Below, piece after piece: positions 51,116 through 59,806 of a stretch of DNA of 64,000 bases. Below the pieces are notes generated by a model. That model ran no database searches. It had not been told where the DNA came from and saw nothing but the letters and a program-made list of their open reading frames with translations. The position numbers and the translations under genes were made by a program. Origin of the DNA: Amycolatopsis jejuensis (GTDB lineage: Bacteria > Actinomycetota > Actinomycetes > Mycobacteriales > Pseudonocardiaceae); the NCBI RefSeq assembly GCF_000717335.1, contig NZ_JNYZ01000020.1:62001-126000 (forward strand), in the 5' to 3' direction. The first letter of the stretch is position 1. The number at the start of each line of letters is the position of its first letter.

Positions 51116-52555
51116 TCAGTACCGCACGCAGACATTTTTCACCTGCAGGTAAGCCTCGATCGCCTCAAGTCCCTTCTCCCGGCCGAAACCGGACCGCTTG
51201 TAGCCGCCGAACGGGAACTCGACGTCGAGGCCGACGCCGAACGAGTTGACGTACACCTGACCCACCTGCAGTTCCCGCGCCGCCTGCATGGTGAGCGATA
51301 CGTCCTGGGTGAAAACGCCTGCCACCAAACCGAAATCACTGTCGTTGGCCAGCGTGAACGCCTCGTCCGCAGTACGGAACGGGATCACGGTGAGCAGCGG
51401 GCCGAAGATCTCCTCCTGCGCCAGCCTGCTGGAGTTGCCGAGACCGGTGACGATGCCGGGCCGGACGAAGTTCCCGCCGCACAGCCTTCCGTCGTCCGGC
51501 AGCTCCGCGCCCAGCAGCAGCTTGCCCTCCTCGGCGGCCACGTCGTAGTACTGCGTGACATCCGTCTTCTGCGCGGCACTCACGACCGGCCCCATGTCCG
51601 GGTCTTCGAGCCCGTGCCCGAGCCGCATCGCCGAGATCTTCGCGTGAAGCCGGGCGACCAGGTCGTCGTGCACGCTTTCCTCGACCAGCAGCCGGGTTCC
51701 GGCGTTGCAGACCTGTCCGGCGTGCGTGTACATGCCACCGATCAGGACGTCGGCCGTGGCGGACAGGTCGGCGTCGGCGAACACGATCTGCGGGCTCTTG
51801 CCGCCGAGTTCCATCACGGTCGGGATGGTGTGGGTGGCGGCGGCCTGCAGCACCTTGATGCCCGCGTTCACCGAACCGGTGAACGTGACCTGGTCGATGC
51901 CGCGGTGACGCACCAGATGGTCGCCGACCGTCCGGCCGCGGCCGGTGACCACGTTCAGCACGCCGTCGGGCAACCCGGCTTCGCGCAGGATGCCCGCGAA
52001 CTCCCGCATTGCCTGCGGCGTCTCCGACGACGGTTTCACGACCACACTGCATCCGGCGGCCAGCGCGGGCGCGATCCCGCGCACGGCGACGAGCAGCTGG
52101 TAGTTCCACGGCACGACCTGCAGGCTGACGCCGATCGGTTCCTGGATCGTCCAGTCCATCCACTCCGGACCCAGCGGAATGCTCTTGCCCTGCACCTTGT
52201 CCGCGTAGCCGCCGTAGAACTCGAAGAACCGCGCCGAGCAGTCGACCTCGTAATACGAGTCCCGCAACGGTTTCCCGCTGTCGAGAGTCAGCAGGCGGGC
52301 CAGCTCTTCGCGCCGCGCCGACAGCAACCGCCCAGCGTGCGCCAGTACGCGGCCGCGTTCGACCGGCCGCAGCTTCCGCCAGACGCCGGTGTCGAAGGTT
52401 TCCCGCGCCGCCTCGACCGCGAGGTCCGCCTGCCCGGCGCCGGCGAGCGCGAAGGTCGCGATGACCTCGCCCGTGGCCGGGTCGAAGGTCTCCGCCTGCC
52501 CGTCTGCCCCCTCGGCGATCTCGTCGCCGTTGATGATGAGCGGAACGTGCTGCAT
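51116..52555 (-). CDS. Aldehyde dehydrogenase
   Basis: A 479-residue ALDH with the full catalytic set: Asn151 in VVPWNYQLL, Glu249 in TVMELGGKSP and Cys283 in HAGQVCNAGTRLL. It is most like betaine-aldehyde/phenylacetaldehyde-type enzymes. ATG 52555 ends a 31-base gap after the TPP enzyme. It likely oxidises the aldehyde formed by that decarboxylase-like enzyme, or an aldehyde before or after the molybdenum hydroxylase. Aldehyde identity unknown. Confidence 0.88.
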   Translation of the reverse strand: MQHVPLIINGDEIAEGADGQAETFDPATGEVIATFALAGAGQADLAVEAARETFDTGVWRKLRPVERGRVLAHAGRLLSARREELARLLTLDSGKPLRDSYYEVDCSARFFEFYGGYADKVQGKSIPLGPEWMDWTIQEPIGVSLQVVPWNYQLLVAVRGIAPALAAGCSVVVKPSSETPQAMREFAGILREAGLPDGVLNVVTGRGRTVGDHLVRHRGIDQVTFTGSVNAGIKVLQAAATHTIPTVMELGGKSPQIVFADADLSATADVLIGGMYTHAGQVCNAGTRLLVEESVHDDLVARLHAKISAMRLGHGLEDPDMGPVVSAAQKTDVTQYYDVAAEEGKLLLGAELPDDGRLCGGNFVRPGIVTGLGNSSRLAQEEIFGPLLTVIPFRTADEAFTLANDSDFGLVAGVFTQDVSLTMQAARELQVGQVYVNSFGVGLDVEFPFGGYKRSGFGREKGLEAIEAYLQVKNVCVRY

Positions 52556-52586
52556 GGGGTGGTGCTCCTGTCTTCGTTCGTCGAGG

Positions 52587-54257
52587 TCAGCTGGTGGTGT
52601 AAGCCATGTAGGGGCTCAGCACGGAGAGCATCGGCACCTGCAGCACGCTCGGCCGGTCGGCCTTCAGCGCGCGTTCGACGGCACCGCCGAGCTCCGCGAG
52701 GTCGGAGACGTATTCACCCTGCGCGCCGAGCGAGCGCGCGAAACCCACCCAGTCGCGGCGTTCGAGATCCATCTCCACTTCGACGCCGTACGCGGTCCGC
52801 TGTGGCATCGCGATCGCGCCCCACTTCTGGTCGTCGGCCACCACCACGACCACGTTGGCGCCGTAGCGGACCGCGGTGTCCAGCTCTGCCCCGTGGTACC
52901 CGATCGCGCCGTCGCCGAGGAACACCACGACCGGGCGCTCCGGGTCGGCGAGTTTCGCCGCGATGGCAAACGGCACCTCGGCACCGAGGCTGCCGCTCTG
53001 CCCGGCCCGCAGGTACCGGCCCTCGGCCGGGATCACCAGGTGGCCGTCGGCCCAGAAGTCGATGTTGCCGTGGGAGGTCACGAAACACGTCGGATCCGGC
53101 GCGGCGCGGCGGACCTCGTCGATGAGCTCGACCGGGTGCAGGCCTTCGGCCCGGCGGGCGGCGCTGCTCGTGGTCGCGTGCTCGGTGCGCCACGCCTGCG
53201 TCGTCACCGACACCCAGCTGCGGTCCAGGTCCGGGAAAAGGCCGTCGGGAAGCGCGGCGAGGAAGGGCGCGACGGCGGAAACCACTGTGATATCAGGGGT
53301 TCCGGTGACGCGACCCAGTTTGCTCGCGTCCTCGTGCACGTGGACCACGGTTGCCGAGCGCGGGAACTCCTCGCCGAAGCCGAGATCGAACTCCCAGTCG
53401 TGCCCGAGCATGAGTACGACGTCTGCTTCATCGAGGGCGCGCCGGAAAGCCGGGTTCGCCGGTACGTAGCCAGGTCCGACGAACAGATCGCTGCGTTCGT
53501 CCACAGCGCCGCGGGCCAGGCGCAGGGTGGCGAACGGCAATCCGTTACTGGTCAAGAAATCCCGGACGTCGTCGCCGCAACCCTCATAGTGCACGCCGTC
53601 GCCGACCAGCACGACGGGACGCCGCGCTCCTTGAAGTGTCTCGGTGACCTCGCGGACCGCGTCGGGGTGCGGCGCGGCGCGATGCGGTTGGCGCCAGTCC
53701 GTCGTGGCGGTGACGTCGTCCGGTACCTGCGCGGAAAGGACGTCGGCGGGGATCTCCAGGTACACCGGACCCGGGGTCGGCGCGAGCATCGTGCGCCATG
53801 CACGGTCGACGTACTCGGCGATCCGGTCGGCGCGCGGCACACTCGCCGCCCATTTCACCAAGGGCCGCATGGCTGCGAGGGTGCTCAGCTCCATGCCGGC
53901 GCCTTTGTCCACTTGGGACGTCGGCGCCTGCGCACCGATCACCAGCACGGCCGAACCCGCCCGCAGTGCGGTGCCGAGCGGCGTCGCCATGTTCGTCACG
54001 CCCGGTCCGAGCGTGACGACCGCGACCCCGGGTACCCCAGTCGTCCGGTACGTCGCGTCCGCCATGAACCCGGCGGCCCCTTCGTGCCGGACGTGCCGCA
54101 GGTCCACTGCAGACCCGACACTCGCGTGGTACACGGAGTTGATCGGCCCGCCGGAGACGGTGAAGGCCTGCCGGACTCCGCGTGCCGCCAGTGCCTCGAC
54201 GAGCAGGTCTCCCCCTTCGCGGGGACGGCCCGTGCGGCTTGTCGTTTCGTGGCTCAT
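52587..54257 (-). CDS. Thiamine-diphosphate-dependent enzyme (acetolactate-synthase/decarboxylase fold)
   Basis: A 556-residue three-domain TPP enzyme. The catalytic Glu is in RHVRHEGAAGFMADA (about 59). GPGVTNMATPLG and an IGAQAP segment are typical. The C-terminal cofactor motif GDGAIGYHGAELDTAVRYGA is followed by VVVVVADDQKWG, where DD replaces the usual NN or ND. It could be a decarboxylase of the benzoylformate/oxalyl-CoA type or a carboligase. It is the first gene of the leftward arm and starts from the control region carrying element 1 of the shared 22-bp motif. ATG 54257. Confidence 0.87.
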   Translation of the reverse strand: MSHETTSRTGRPREGGDLLVEALAARGVRQAFTVSGGPINSVYHASVGSAVDLRHVRHEGAAGFMADATYRTTGVPGVAVVTLGPGVTNMATPLGTALRAGSAVLVIGAQAPTSQVDKGAGMELSTLAAMRPLVKWAASVPRADRIAEYVDRAWRTMLAPTPGPVYLEIPADVLSAQVPDDVTATTDWRQPHRAAPHPDAVREVTETLQGARRPVVLVGDGVHYEGCGDDVRDFLTSNGLPFATLRLARGAVDERSDLFVGPGYVPANPAFRRALDEADVVLMLGHDWEFDLGFGEEFPRSATVVHVHEDASKLGRVTGTPDITVVSAVAPFLAALPDGLFPDLDRSWVSVTTQAWRTEHATTSSAARRAEGLHPVELIDEVRRAAPDPTCFVTSHGNIDFWADGHLVIPAEGRYLRAGQSGSLGAEVPFAIAAKLADPERPVVVFLGDGAIGYHGAELDTAVRYGANVVVVVADDQKWGAIAMPQRTAYGVEVEMDLERRDWVGFARSLGAQGEYVSDLAELGGAVERALKADRPSVLQVPMLSVLSPYMAYTTS

Positions 54258-54309
54258 CAGTCGCTGTACTCCTTCACGCGGGTGGCTCGCCCCAGCATCG
54301 CACCTAAAT

Positions 54310-54331
54310 GAGATTTCTGCAATATATTAGT
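54310..54331 (-). promoter_or_regulatory. Shared 22-bp regulatory element, site 1
   Basis: On the minus strand it reads ACTAATATATTGC followed by AGAAATCTC. It matches sites at 55245 and 56784 at most positions. It lies in the control region between the divergent TPP-enzyme gene (start 54257) and the GntR regulator (start 54495). A candidate -10 TAAAAT for the GntR gene is at 54424-54429. No other gene lies in 54258-54494. Confidence 0.7.
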
Positions 54332-54494
54332 TAGCCGGATCCGCTCCCCCGGCGCCGTCCGCCGCGGGGTTCCCCGACCGGGTAAGCATGTCGTAGCAGC
54401 CGGTACCGGCCATGCGGTACGGTTAAAATGTTATGGAACCCGCCCGGCTGCAGCCCCCCTGCGCACCGCCGACCCCTCTTCGCCACGGAGTGAC

Positions 54495-55205
54495 ATGAAC
54501 CAGCGCGCCGGCACCGCCCAGCAGGCGGACCCCCCCTCGGCGATCAAGACCGACGGCCGCAAGACCCGGTCGAGCAGGGGCGAGTCACTCGTCGACGAGG
54601 CCCGCAAGCATGTCCTCGAAGACATCATCCGGGGCAGGCTGGAACCGGGTTCGGTGGTGCAGCTCGGCACCCTGGCGGACAAGTACGGGATGTCGCGCAC
54701 GCCGGTCCGCGAGGCGATCAAGCTCCTCGAACGCGAGGGCCTGATCACCGCGATCGCGTACAAGGGTTACCTGATCCGCCCGGTCGAATCCGGCGACGTC
54801 CGCGACGTTTTCTTCATGCGCCGCCTGCTCGAAGGCGCCGCGGTGCAGCTGGCCGCGCAGCGGATCGACGACACCGCACTCGACCACCTGCGCCGGATGC
54901 CGCCGCCGGGCGACGAGATGACCCTCGACCACGACGAGTCCTTCCACGACTTCCACCGCACGATCGTCGCCGCCACCGGCAGCCCGCGGCTGATCAAGGC
55001 GTTCGAGAACATCTACAACGACGTGCGCCGGCTCCAGTACGCGGGAATCGGCCAGTCCCGCAAGACGGACCTGATCCACCAGGAACACCAGGCGATCCTC
55101 GAAGCCCTCGAAGCCCGTGACTCGATCGAGGCACAGCGGCTGATGGAAAAACACATCGACCTCATGCGCACGCGCGCGCTCGAGGACTGGGTCTCCGGCC
55201 GGTAA
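54495..55205 (+). CDS. GntR-family regulator, FCD subgroup
   Basis: A 236-residue regulator. The winged HTH is KYGMSRTPVREAIKLLEREGLI (about 56-77 within the protein). The C-terminal FCD helical bundle includes FFMRRLLEGAAVQLA, DHDESFHDFHRTIV and HQEHQAILEAL, whose Asp/His residues usually bind a metal and a carboxylate ligand. ATG 54495 follows GGAG. It sits at the centre of the island, divergent from the TPP arm and ahead of the ALDH7-like gene. It is the obvious candidate to bind the three shared 22-bp elements. Confidence 0.89.
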   Translation: MNQRAGTAQQADPPSAIKTDGRKTRSSRGESLVDEARKHVLEDIIRGRLEPGSVVQLGTLADKYGMSRTPVREAIKLLEREGLITAIAYKGYLIRPVESGDVRDVFFMRRLLEGAAVQLAAQRIDDTALDHLRRMPPPGDEMTLDHDESFHDFHRTIVAATGSPRLIKAFENIYNDVRRLQYAGIGQSRKTDLIHQEHQAILEALEARDSIEAQRLMEKHIDLMRTRALEDWVSGR

Positions 55206-55244
55206 CCCGCCTCCCGCACACCTCGGGAGCAAGGTCGTCTCGTG

Positions 55245-55266
55245 AGTAATATGTTGCTAAAATATC
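55245..55266 (+). promoter_or_regulatory. Shared 22-bp regulatory element, site 2 (with -10 TAAAAT)
   Basis: Reads AGTAATATGTTGC followed by TAAAATATC and ends 3 bases before the ATG (55270) of the ALDH7-like gene. It contains TAAAAT (55258-55263) at a -10-like distance from that ATG, and no ribosome-binding site is seen. The transcript may be leaderless, with the regulator masking the promoter. Confidence 0.75.
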
Positions 55267-55269
55267 AAT

Positions 55270-56760
55270 ATGTCGAAATCCCTCCTCCCACCCCTGGCGG
55301 ATCTTGCTCCGGACGACCTGAGCGGGCTGGCCCATCGCGCGCTCACCCACTGCGGTGCCGACCTCCCGCCCGCCGGTGAGCTGACCGCCACCAGCCCGAT
55401 CCTGGGCAGCACGCTCTGCAGCTACGCCCCCGAGCCCGGCATCCGGGCGGCCGTCGGCGCCGCACAGGCAGCTTTCGAGCAGTGGCGCCGGGTTCCCGCA
55501 CCACGCCGGGCCGGGGTCGTCCGGCACCTCGGGCGGCTCCTCGAACTGCACCGAAACGACCTCGCCACGCTGATCACGCTCGAAGCAGGCAAGCCGGTCG
55601 CGGAGGCGCGCGCCGAGGTCGGCGAGATGATCGAGATGTGCGAGCTCGCCGTGGGCCTCGCCCGCAAGCTCGCCGGGTCGACCTTGCCGTCCCAGCGCGA
55701 CGGCTTCCGCCTGGTCGAGACGTGGCATCCACTCGGGCCGACCGCGGTGATCTCGCCGTTCTCCTTCCCCGGCGCCGTGTGGTCGTGGAGTGCCCCGGTG
55801 GCGCTCGTCTGCGGAAACCCGGTGCTGTGGAAGCCGTCGGAACACGCACCGCTCACCGCGCTGGCGGTGAGTCACCTGCTCAATGTCGCCGGACGCGACT
55901 GCGGCGCGCCCCCTGATCTGGGTCAAGTGATCCTCGGCGGACCCGAAGCAGGTCAGGAACTGGTTCGCGACGAGCGCGTCGCCCTGGTCCGGCTGTCCGG
56001 CCGGACCGAAACCGGCCGTGACGTCGCCACCGCCCTCGCGCCGACGTTCCGCCGCGCCGAGCTTCACCTCGGCGGTAACAACGCCACGATCGTCACCGGC
56101 ACAGCCGACCTCGATCTCGTCGTCGACGGCGTCGTGGCCGCTGCGACCGCCGCCGCCGGTCAGCGGTGCACCACCATGCGGCGGCTGATCGTGCACCGGC
56201 CCGTCGTCGGCGAGCTGCTCGACCGGCTGATCAGCGCGTACGAAAAGCTCACCGTCGGCAACCCGCTCGACCCCGCCACGAACGTCGGCCCGCTTCGCGA
56301 TTCCGTCGTCCACGAACGCCTGACGGCCGCCATCGCCGCTGCCCGGCGGCAAGGTGGGCACGTCGTCGCGGGCGGAATCCGGCTCCCCGCCGCCCCAGAC
56401 GCGTACTACGTCGAACCGGCCATCGTCCGGATGCCGGGCCAGAGCGCCATCGTCCGCGAGGAAACGCTGGGTCCGCTGCTCTGGGTGCTCGACTACGGCG
56501 AGTTCGACGAGGCCATCACCCTGAACAACGCGGTCCGGCAAGGGTTTTCGTCCAGCATCTTCGGCAACGACCACGCGGAGATCGGGCAGTTCCTCGCCGC
56601 GCACGGGTCGGACTGCGGGATCGCGAACGTCAACCTGCACACCTCCGGTGCCGAGGTCGGCGCCGCATTCGGCGGGGGAAAGGACACCGGCGGCGGCCGC
56701 CAGTGCGGCTCCGACACGTGGATGGCGAACATGCGGCGGGCCACCAGCGCGATCCGCTGA
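55270..56760 (+). CDS. ALDH7-like aldehyde dehydrogenase with altered general base
   Basis: A 496-residue ALDH. It resembles the ALDH7/antiquitin branch: GQRCTTMRRLIV (Cys300), HLGGNNATIV, and the C-terminal GGGKDTGGGRQCGSDTWMANMRR that mimics the ALDH7 GGGRESGSDAWK signature. The normally invariant general-base Glu of the ELGGNN motif is His266 here (AELHLGGNN). The conserved Cys is intact. ALDH7 members oxidise semialdehydes such as aminoadipate semialdehyde. The His substitution may slow deacylation, or indicate a different chemistry. ATG 55270 directly follows regulatory site 2 without a ribosome-binding site. Confidence 0.83.
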   Translation: MSKSLLPPLADLAPDDLSGLAHRALTHCGADLPPAGELTATSPILGSTLCSYAPEPGIRAAVGAAQAAFEQWRRVPAPRRAGVVRHLGRLLELHRNDLATLITLEAGKPVAEARAEVGEMIEMCELAVGLARKLAGSTLPSQRDGFRLVETWHPLGPTAVISPFSFPGAVWSWSAPVALVCGNPVLWKPSEHAPLTALAVSHLLNVAGRDCGAPPDLGQVILGGPEAGQELVRDERVALVRLSGRTETGRDVATALAPTFRRAELHLGGNNATIVTGTADLDLVVDGVVAAATAAAGQRCTTMRRLIVHRPVVGELLDRLISAYEKLTVGNPLDPATNVGPLRDSVVHERLTAAIAAARRQGGHVVAGGIRLPAAPDAYYVEPAIVRMPGQSAIVREETLGPLLWVLDYGEFDEAITLNNAVRQGFSSSIFGNDHAEIGQFLAAHGSDCGIANVNLHTSGAEVGAAFGGGKDTGGGRQCGSDTWMANMRRATSAIR

Positions 56761-56783
56761 CCCCGGCCACCCCTTGAGTAACT

Positions 56784-56805
56784 GAAATTTCTGTGACATA
56801 TTACT
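56784..56805 (-). promoter_or_regulatory. Shared 22-bp regulatory element, site 3
   Basis: On the minus strand it reads AGTAATATGTCAC followed by AGAAATTTC. It lies 62 bases upstream of the maleate-isomerase-like gene. An extra AGTAA at 56777 pairs with the terminal TTACT, so the region is also an imperfect palindrome, and GAAATTTC (56784-56791) is a perfect one. Confidence 0.7.
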
Positions 56806-56866
56806 TGGTACAGCGACCGCTCACCGTCGCGGACCCCGCCACTCTCGCTTCCCGAAGGGGCGCAGC

Positions 56867-57625
56867 ATGACCGCATCGAATCAAACACCGAACCAAACAC
56901 CGGACCAAGCACCTCCCGCACCGGCCGCCCGCCGCATCGGGCTCATCGTGCCGTCGACCAACACGGTCGCCGAGCGTGATTTCTGGACCTATTCCCCGGA
57001 ATCCGTGTCCGTGCACGCGAGCCGGATGTACATCGAGGAAACCACCGCCGAGGACGAGCGCCGGATGGTGACCACCTACCTGCCGGACGCCGCGCGGGAC
57101 ATCGCCACCGCCCGGCCCGACGTCGTCGTCTTCTCGTGCACGAGCGCCGGTGCGGTGCTCGGCGCGGACGGGGAACGCGCCATGATCGCCGACCTGGGCA
57201 AGACCTGCGGAGTTCCGGTCGTCAGCACGAATGCGGCCGTGCGCCAGGCACTCGTGCGGCGGGGGCTGAAGAACGTCGCCGTCGTCACCGCGTACATCCC
57301 GGACCTGACCCACCGGATCGTGGCGGGCATCGAGGCCGGGGGAATCCGGGTGCCGCAGTCCTTCGGGCTCGGGATCGTCGACCCGTTCGGGATCGCGGAC
57401 GTCACCCCCGAGCAGATCGAAAAGTTCATCCGGGACAACGTTTCCCCGGACGGGATCGACGGAATCTTCCTGTCCTGCACCAACCTACGCGGGTACGAGA
57501 CCAGGGCCCGGCTCGCGAAGTGGTCCGGGCTGCCGGTCGTCACCAGCAACCACGCCGCACTCGAAGGCGCGCTCACCATCCTCGGGCTGTCGGCACTCGA
57601 CGCCGACGCGCCCGTCCAGCACTGA
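56867..57625 (+). CDS. Maleate isomerase/arylmalonate decarboxylase-like (Asp/Glu racemase superfamily)
   Basis: A 252-residue protein of the maleate cis-trans isomerase/AMDase group. Landmarks are IGLIVPSTNTVAERDFW, the first active-site Cys91 in VVFSCTSAG, and the second Cys204 in FLSCTNLRG. PSTNT and SCTN are hallmark sequences of maleate isomerase. The N-terminus has an unusual Asn-Gln-Thr-Pro repeat (NQTPNQTPDQAP). ATG 56867 follows GAAGGGG. Maleate would be the product of N-heterocycle or hydroxylated-aromatic cleavage (as in nicotinate pathways); the true substrate may be another small diacid. Confidence 0.84.
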   Translation: MTASNQTPNQTPDQAPPAPAARRIGLIVPSTNTVAERDFWTYSPESVSVHASRMYIEETTAEDERRMVTTYLPDAARDIATARPDVVVFSCTSAGAVLGADGERAMIADLGKTCGVPVVSTNAAVRQALVRRGLKNVAVVTAYIPDLTHRIVAGIEAGGIRVPQSFGLGIVDPFGIADVTPEQIEKFIRDNVSPDGIDGIFLSCTNLRGYETRARLAKWSGLPVVTSNHAALEGALTILGLSALDADAPVQH

Positions 57626-57648
57626 CCGAGAGAACGAGGAGTCCAGAA

Positions 57649-58623
57649 ATGAAGCACGGCACCACCGGGTTCGGCGCGGACCTCGTCGACCTGCGCGGCG
57701 CGGTCGACATGCACATCCACAGCCACCCCTGCATGTTCCCCCGCCTCACCGACGACTTCGAGGTGGCCGTCGCCGCGCGTGACGCCGGGCTGCGCGCGAT
57801 CGTGCTGAAGTGCCACCACGAAAGCACGGTGAGCCGGGCCTACTACACCCGCACGATCGTGCCGGACATCGAGGTGTACGGCGGGATCGTGCTCAACTCC
57901 TATGTCGGGTACGTGAATCCGGCGGCGGTCGACGCGGCACTGCGCTTCGGCGGGAAGGTCGTCTGGATGCCGACCTCCGACGCCGGGTACCACGCGCAGA
58001 TCCACGGCTCGACCGGCAACTACGGCACGCAGGCCGGGGGCATCGAAAACGCGGACGGCTACTGGGTTCTCGAAGACGGGAAGCTCAAGGACGAGGTCGT
58101 CGAGGTGCTCAAGCTGATCGCCGAGCACAACGCCGTGCTGGCGACGTGTCACCTGTCCCCCGCCGAGATCGTCGCGCTGGTCGAGCGGGCGCGGAAGGAG
58201 GGCGTGGAGAAAATCCTCATCACGCACCCGTTCTACAAGGTGCCGAACCTCGACATGGCGACGCTGGAGCACCTCTGCAAGCTCGGCGCCATCGCCGAGT
58301 TCATCTACACCGGCGTTTCCCCGTTCTGGGCCGCGGAAACCGTGGACAACGTCGCGAACGCGATCCGCCACCTCGGCGCGGACCGGTGCATCCTGGTGTC
58401 GGACTCCGGGCAGCGGCACAACCCGGTCGCACCCGAAGCGCTGCGGCTTTTCGCCCAGATGATGCTGGAGAAGGGGATTTCGCAGGACGACATCTCGCTG
58501 ATGATCCGCGAAACCCCGGCCGCGCTGCTCGATCTGGACAAGGGCCCCGCGGTGCGGTCCCCGGTCGAGATCTCCCGCCTGGGCAGCAAAGCGGCCCCGC
58601 TGGGCGACTGCGCCTGCAGCTGA
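57649..58623 (+). CDS. DUF6282 metal-dependent hydrolase
   Basis: A 324-residue protein with the amidohydrolase/phosphotriesterase-like metal motif DMHIHSHPCMF (His22, His24, His26), a conserved KCHHESTVSRAYY segment, TCHLSPAEI and SDSGQRHNP. It ends in a CACS tail. I recognise it as a DUF6282-type hydrolase of the amidohydrolase superfamily. ATG 57649 follows GAGGAG and is 23 bases after the maleate-isomerase-like gene, so it is co-transcribed. A role in opening an amide or lactam ring is plausible, not shown. Confidence 0.75.
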   Translation: MKHGTTGFGADLVDLRGAVDMHIHSHPCMFPRLTDDFEVAVAARDAGLRAIVLKCHHESTVSRAYYTRTIVPDIEVYGGIVLNSYVGYVNPAAVDAALRFGGKVVWMPTSDAGYHAQIHGSTGNYGTQAGGIENADGYWVLEDGKLKDEVVEVLKLIAEHNAVLATCHLSPAEIVALVERARKEGVEKILITHPFYKVPNLDMATLEHLCKLGAIAEFIYTGVSPFWAAETVDNVANAIRHLGADRCILVSDSGQRHNPVAPEALRLFAQMMLEKGISQDDISLMIRETPAALLDLDKGPAVRSPVEISRLGSKAAPLGDCACS

Positions 58624-58648
58624 CCGATACGACAGGGAAGGAATCACC

Positions 58649-59800
58649 ATGACGCAGATCCGGGTCGTCAGCCGGGACGGCACGATCGACGACCGCCTGC
58701 TCGCCCGCGTCGAGCAGCTGCTTCCGGAAGCCGGGTACCGGGAAGCGGCCGAGACGCTGACCAGCTGGCCGGGATACGCGCCCACGCCGCTGGTCTCGTG
58801 CCCCGACCTCGCTTCGGCGGCCGGGGTGGGCCAGCTCCTGGTCAAGGACGAGTCGGCGCGGCTCGGGCTCAAGAGCTTCAAATCCCTCGGCGGCGCGTAC
58901 GCGGTGCGGCTCGCGTACCGGCGGTGGCGGGAGGAGCACGGCGCCGACCGGCCGATCACCGACTTCGTCGTCACCTGCGTCACCGACGGAAACCACGGCC
59001 TCTCGGTGGCGTGGGGCGCGCGGGAACTGGGCTGCCGGTGCGTGATCGCGGTCCCGGCCGCGGTGACCGACCGGCGGGCCAAGGAGATCGCCGACCTCGG
59101 CGCCGAGGTCCGGCGGGTCCACGGGAACTACGACGAGGTCACCGCCGCCAACTCCGCCGAGGCCGCCCGCGAGGGCTGGGTCGTCATCACCGACACGTCG
59201 TCGACCGACGTCGCCGGCAGCACCGTGCGCGATGTGATGCAGGGATACCGGGTGCTGGCCGAGGAACTCGTGACCCAGTGCGGGGACGAGCTCCCGACGC
59301 ACGTCTTCCTGCAGGCCGGATGCGGCGGGATGGCCGGGGCGCTCACCGCGCACCTGCTGACCCGCTGGCCCGCGGACCGGTTCCCCGCGGTCGTGATCGT
59401 CGAACCGGAGAAGGCCGCGTGCCTCCTCGAATCCGCCGCGGCCGGCGAGCCGCAGATCGTCGGCGGTACGCACGAGACGATCATGGGCGGCCTCGCGGTC
59501 GGCGAGATTTCCTTGCTGGCGTGGGAAATCCTGCGTGATGCGGCCCGGCACTTCACCGCAATCGACGACTCGCCCGTCGCACCGGCAATGCGGTTGCTGG
59601 CCACCCCGGCCGCGGACCGCCCGGCCGTCGTGTCCGGCGAAACGGGTGCGGCCGGGGTCGCCGCGCTGACGGCACTCGCCGCCGACCCGGCCGGCCGGAC
59701 CGCGCTGGGCCTCGGAGAACACAGCCGCGTCCTGGCCGTCAACACCGAGGGCGACACCGATCCGGAGCTCTACGCCGAACTCGTCGGCACCCTTCGCTGA
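58649..59800 (+). CDS. Diaminopropionate ammonia-lyase-like PLP enzyme
   Basis: A 383-residue fold-type II PLP enzyme. The lysine is Lys78 in LKSFKSLGGAYA. The phosphate- or substrate-binding loop DGNHGLSVAWGAR and a Gly-rich LQAGCGGMAGAL follow. The pattern (GLKSFKSLGGAYAV, then TDGNHG) is that of diaminopropionate ammonia-lyase, which converts 2,3-diaminopropionate to pyruvate and two ammonia. It is the last gene of the rightward arm. This suggests the degraded substrate carries or releases an amino acid. A serine/threonine-dehydratase-like activity is the alternative. Confidence 0.85.
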   Translation: MTQIRVVSRDGTIDDRLLARVEQLLPEAGYREAAETLTSWPGYAPTPLVSCPDLASAAGVGQLLVKDESARLGLKSFKSLGGAYAVRLAYRRWREEHGADRPITDFVVTCVTDGNHGLSVAWGARELGCRCVIAVPAAVTDRRAKEIADLGAEVRRVHGNYDEVTAANSAEAAREGWVVITDTSSTDVAGSTVRDVMQGYRVLAEELVTQCGDELPTHVFLQAGCGGMAGALTAHLLTRWPADRFPAVVIVEPEKAACLLESAAAGEPQIVGGTHETIMGGLAVGEISLLAWEILRDAARHFTAIDDSPVAPAMRLLATPAADRPAVVSGETGAAGVAALTALAADPAGRTALGLGEHSRVLAVNTEGDTDPELYAELVGTLR

Positions 59801-59806
59801 CGGGAC

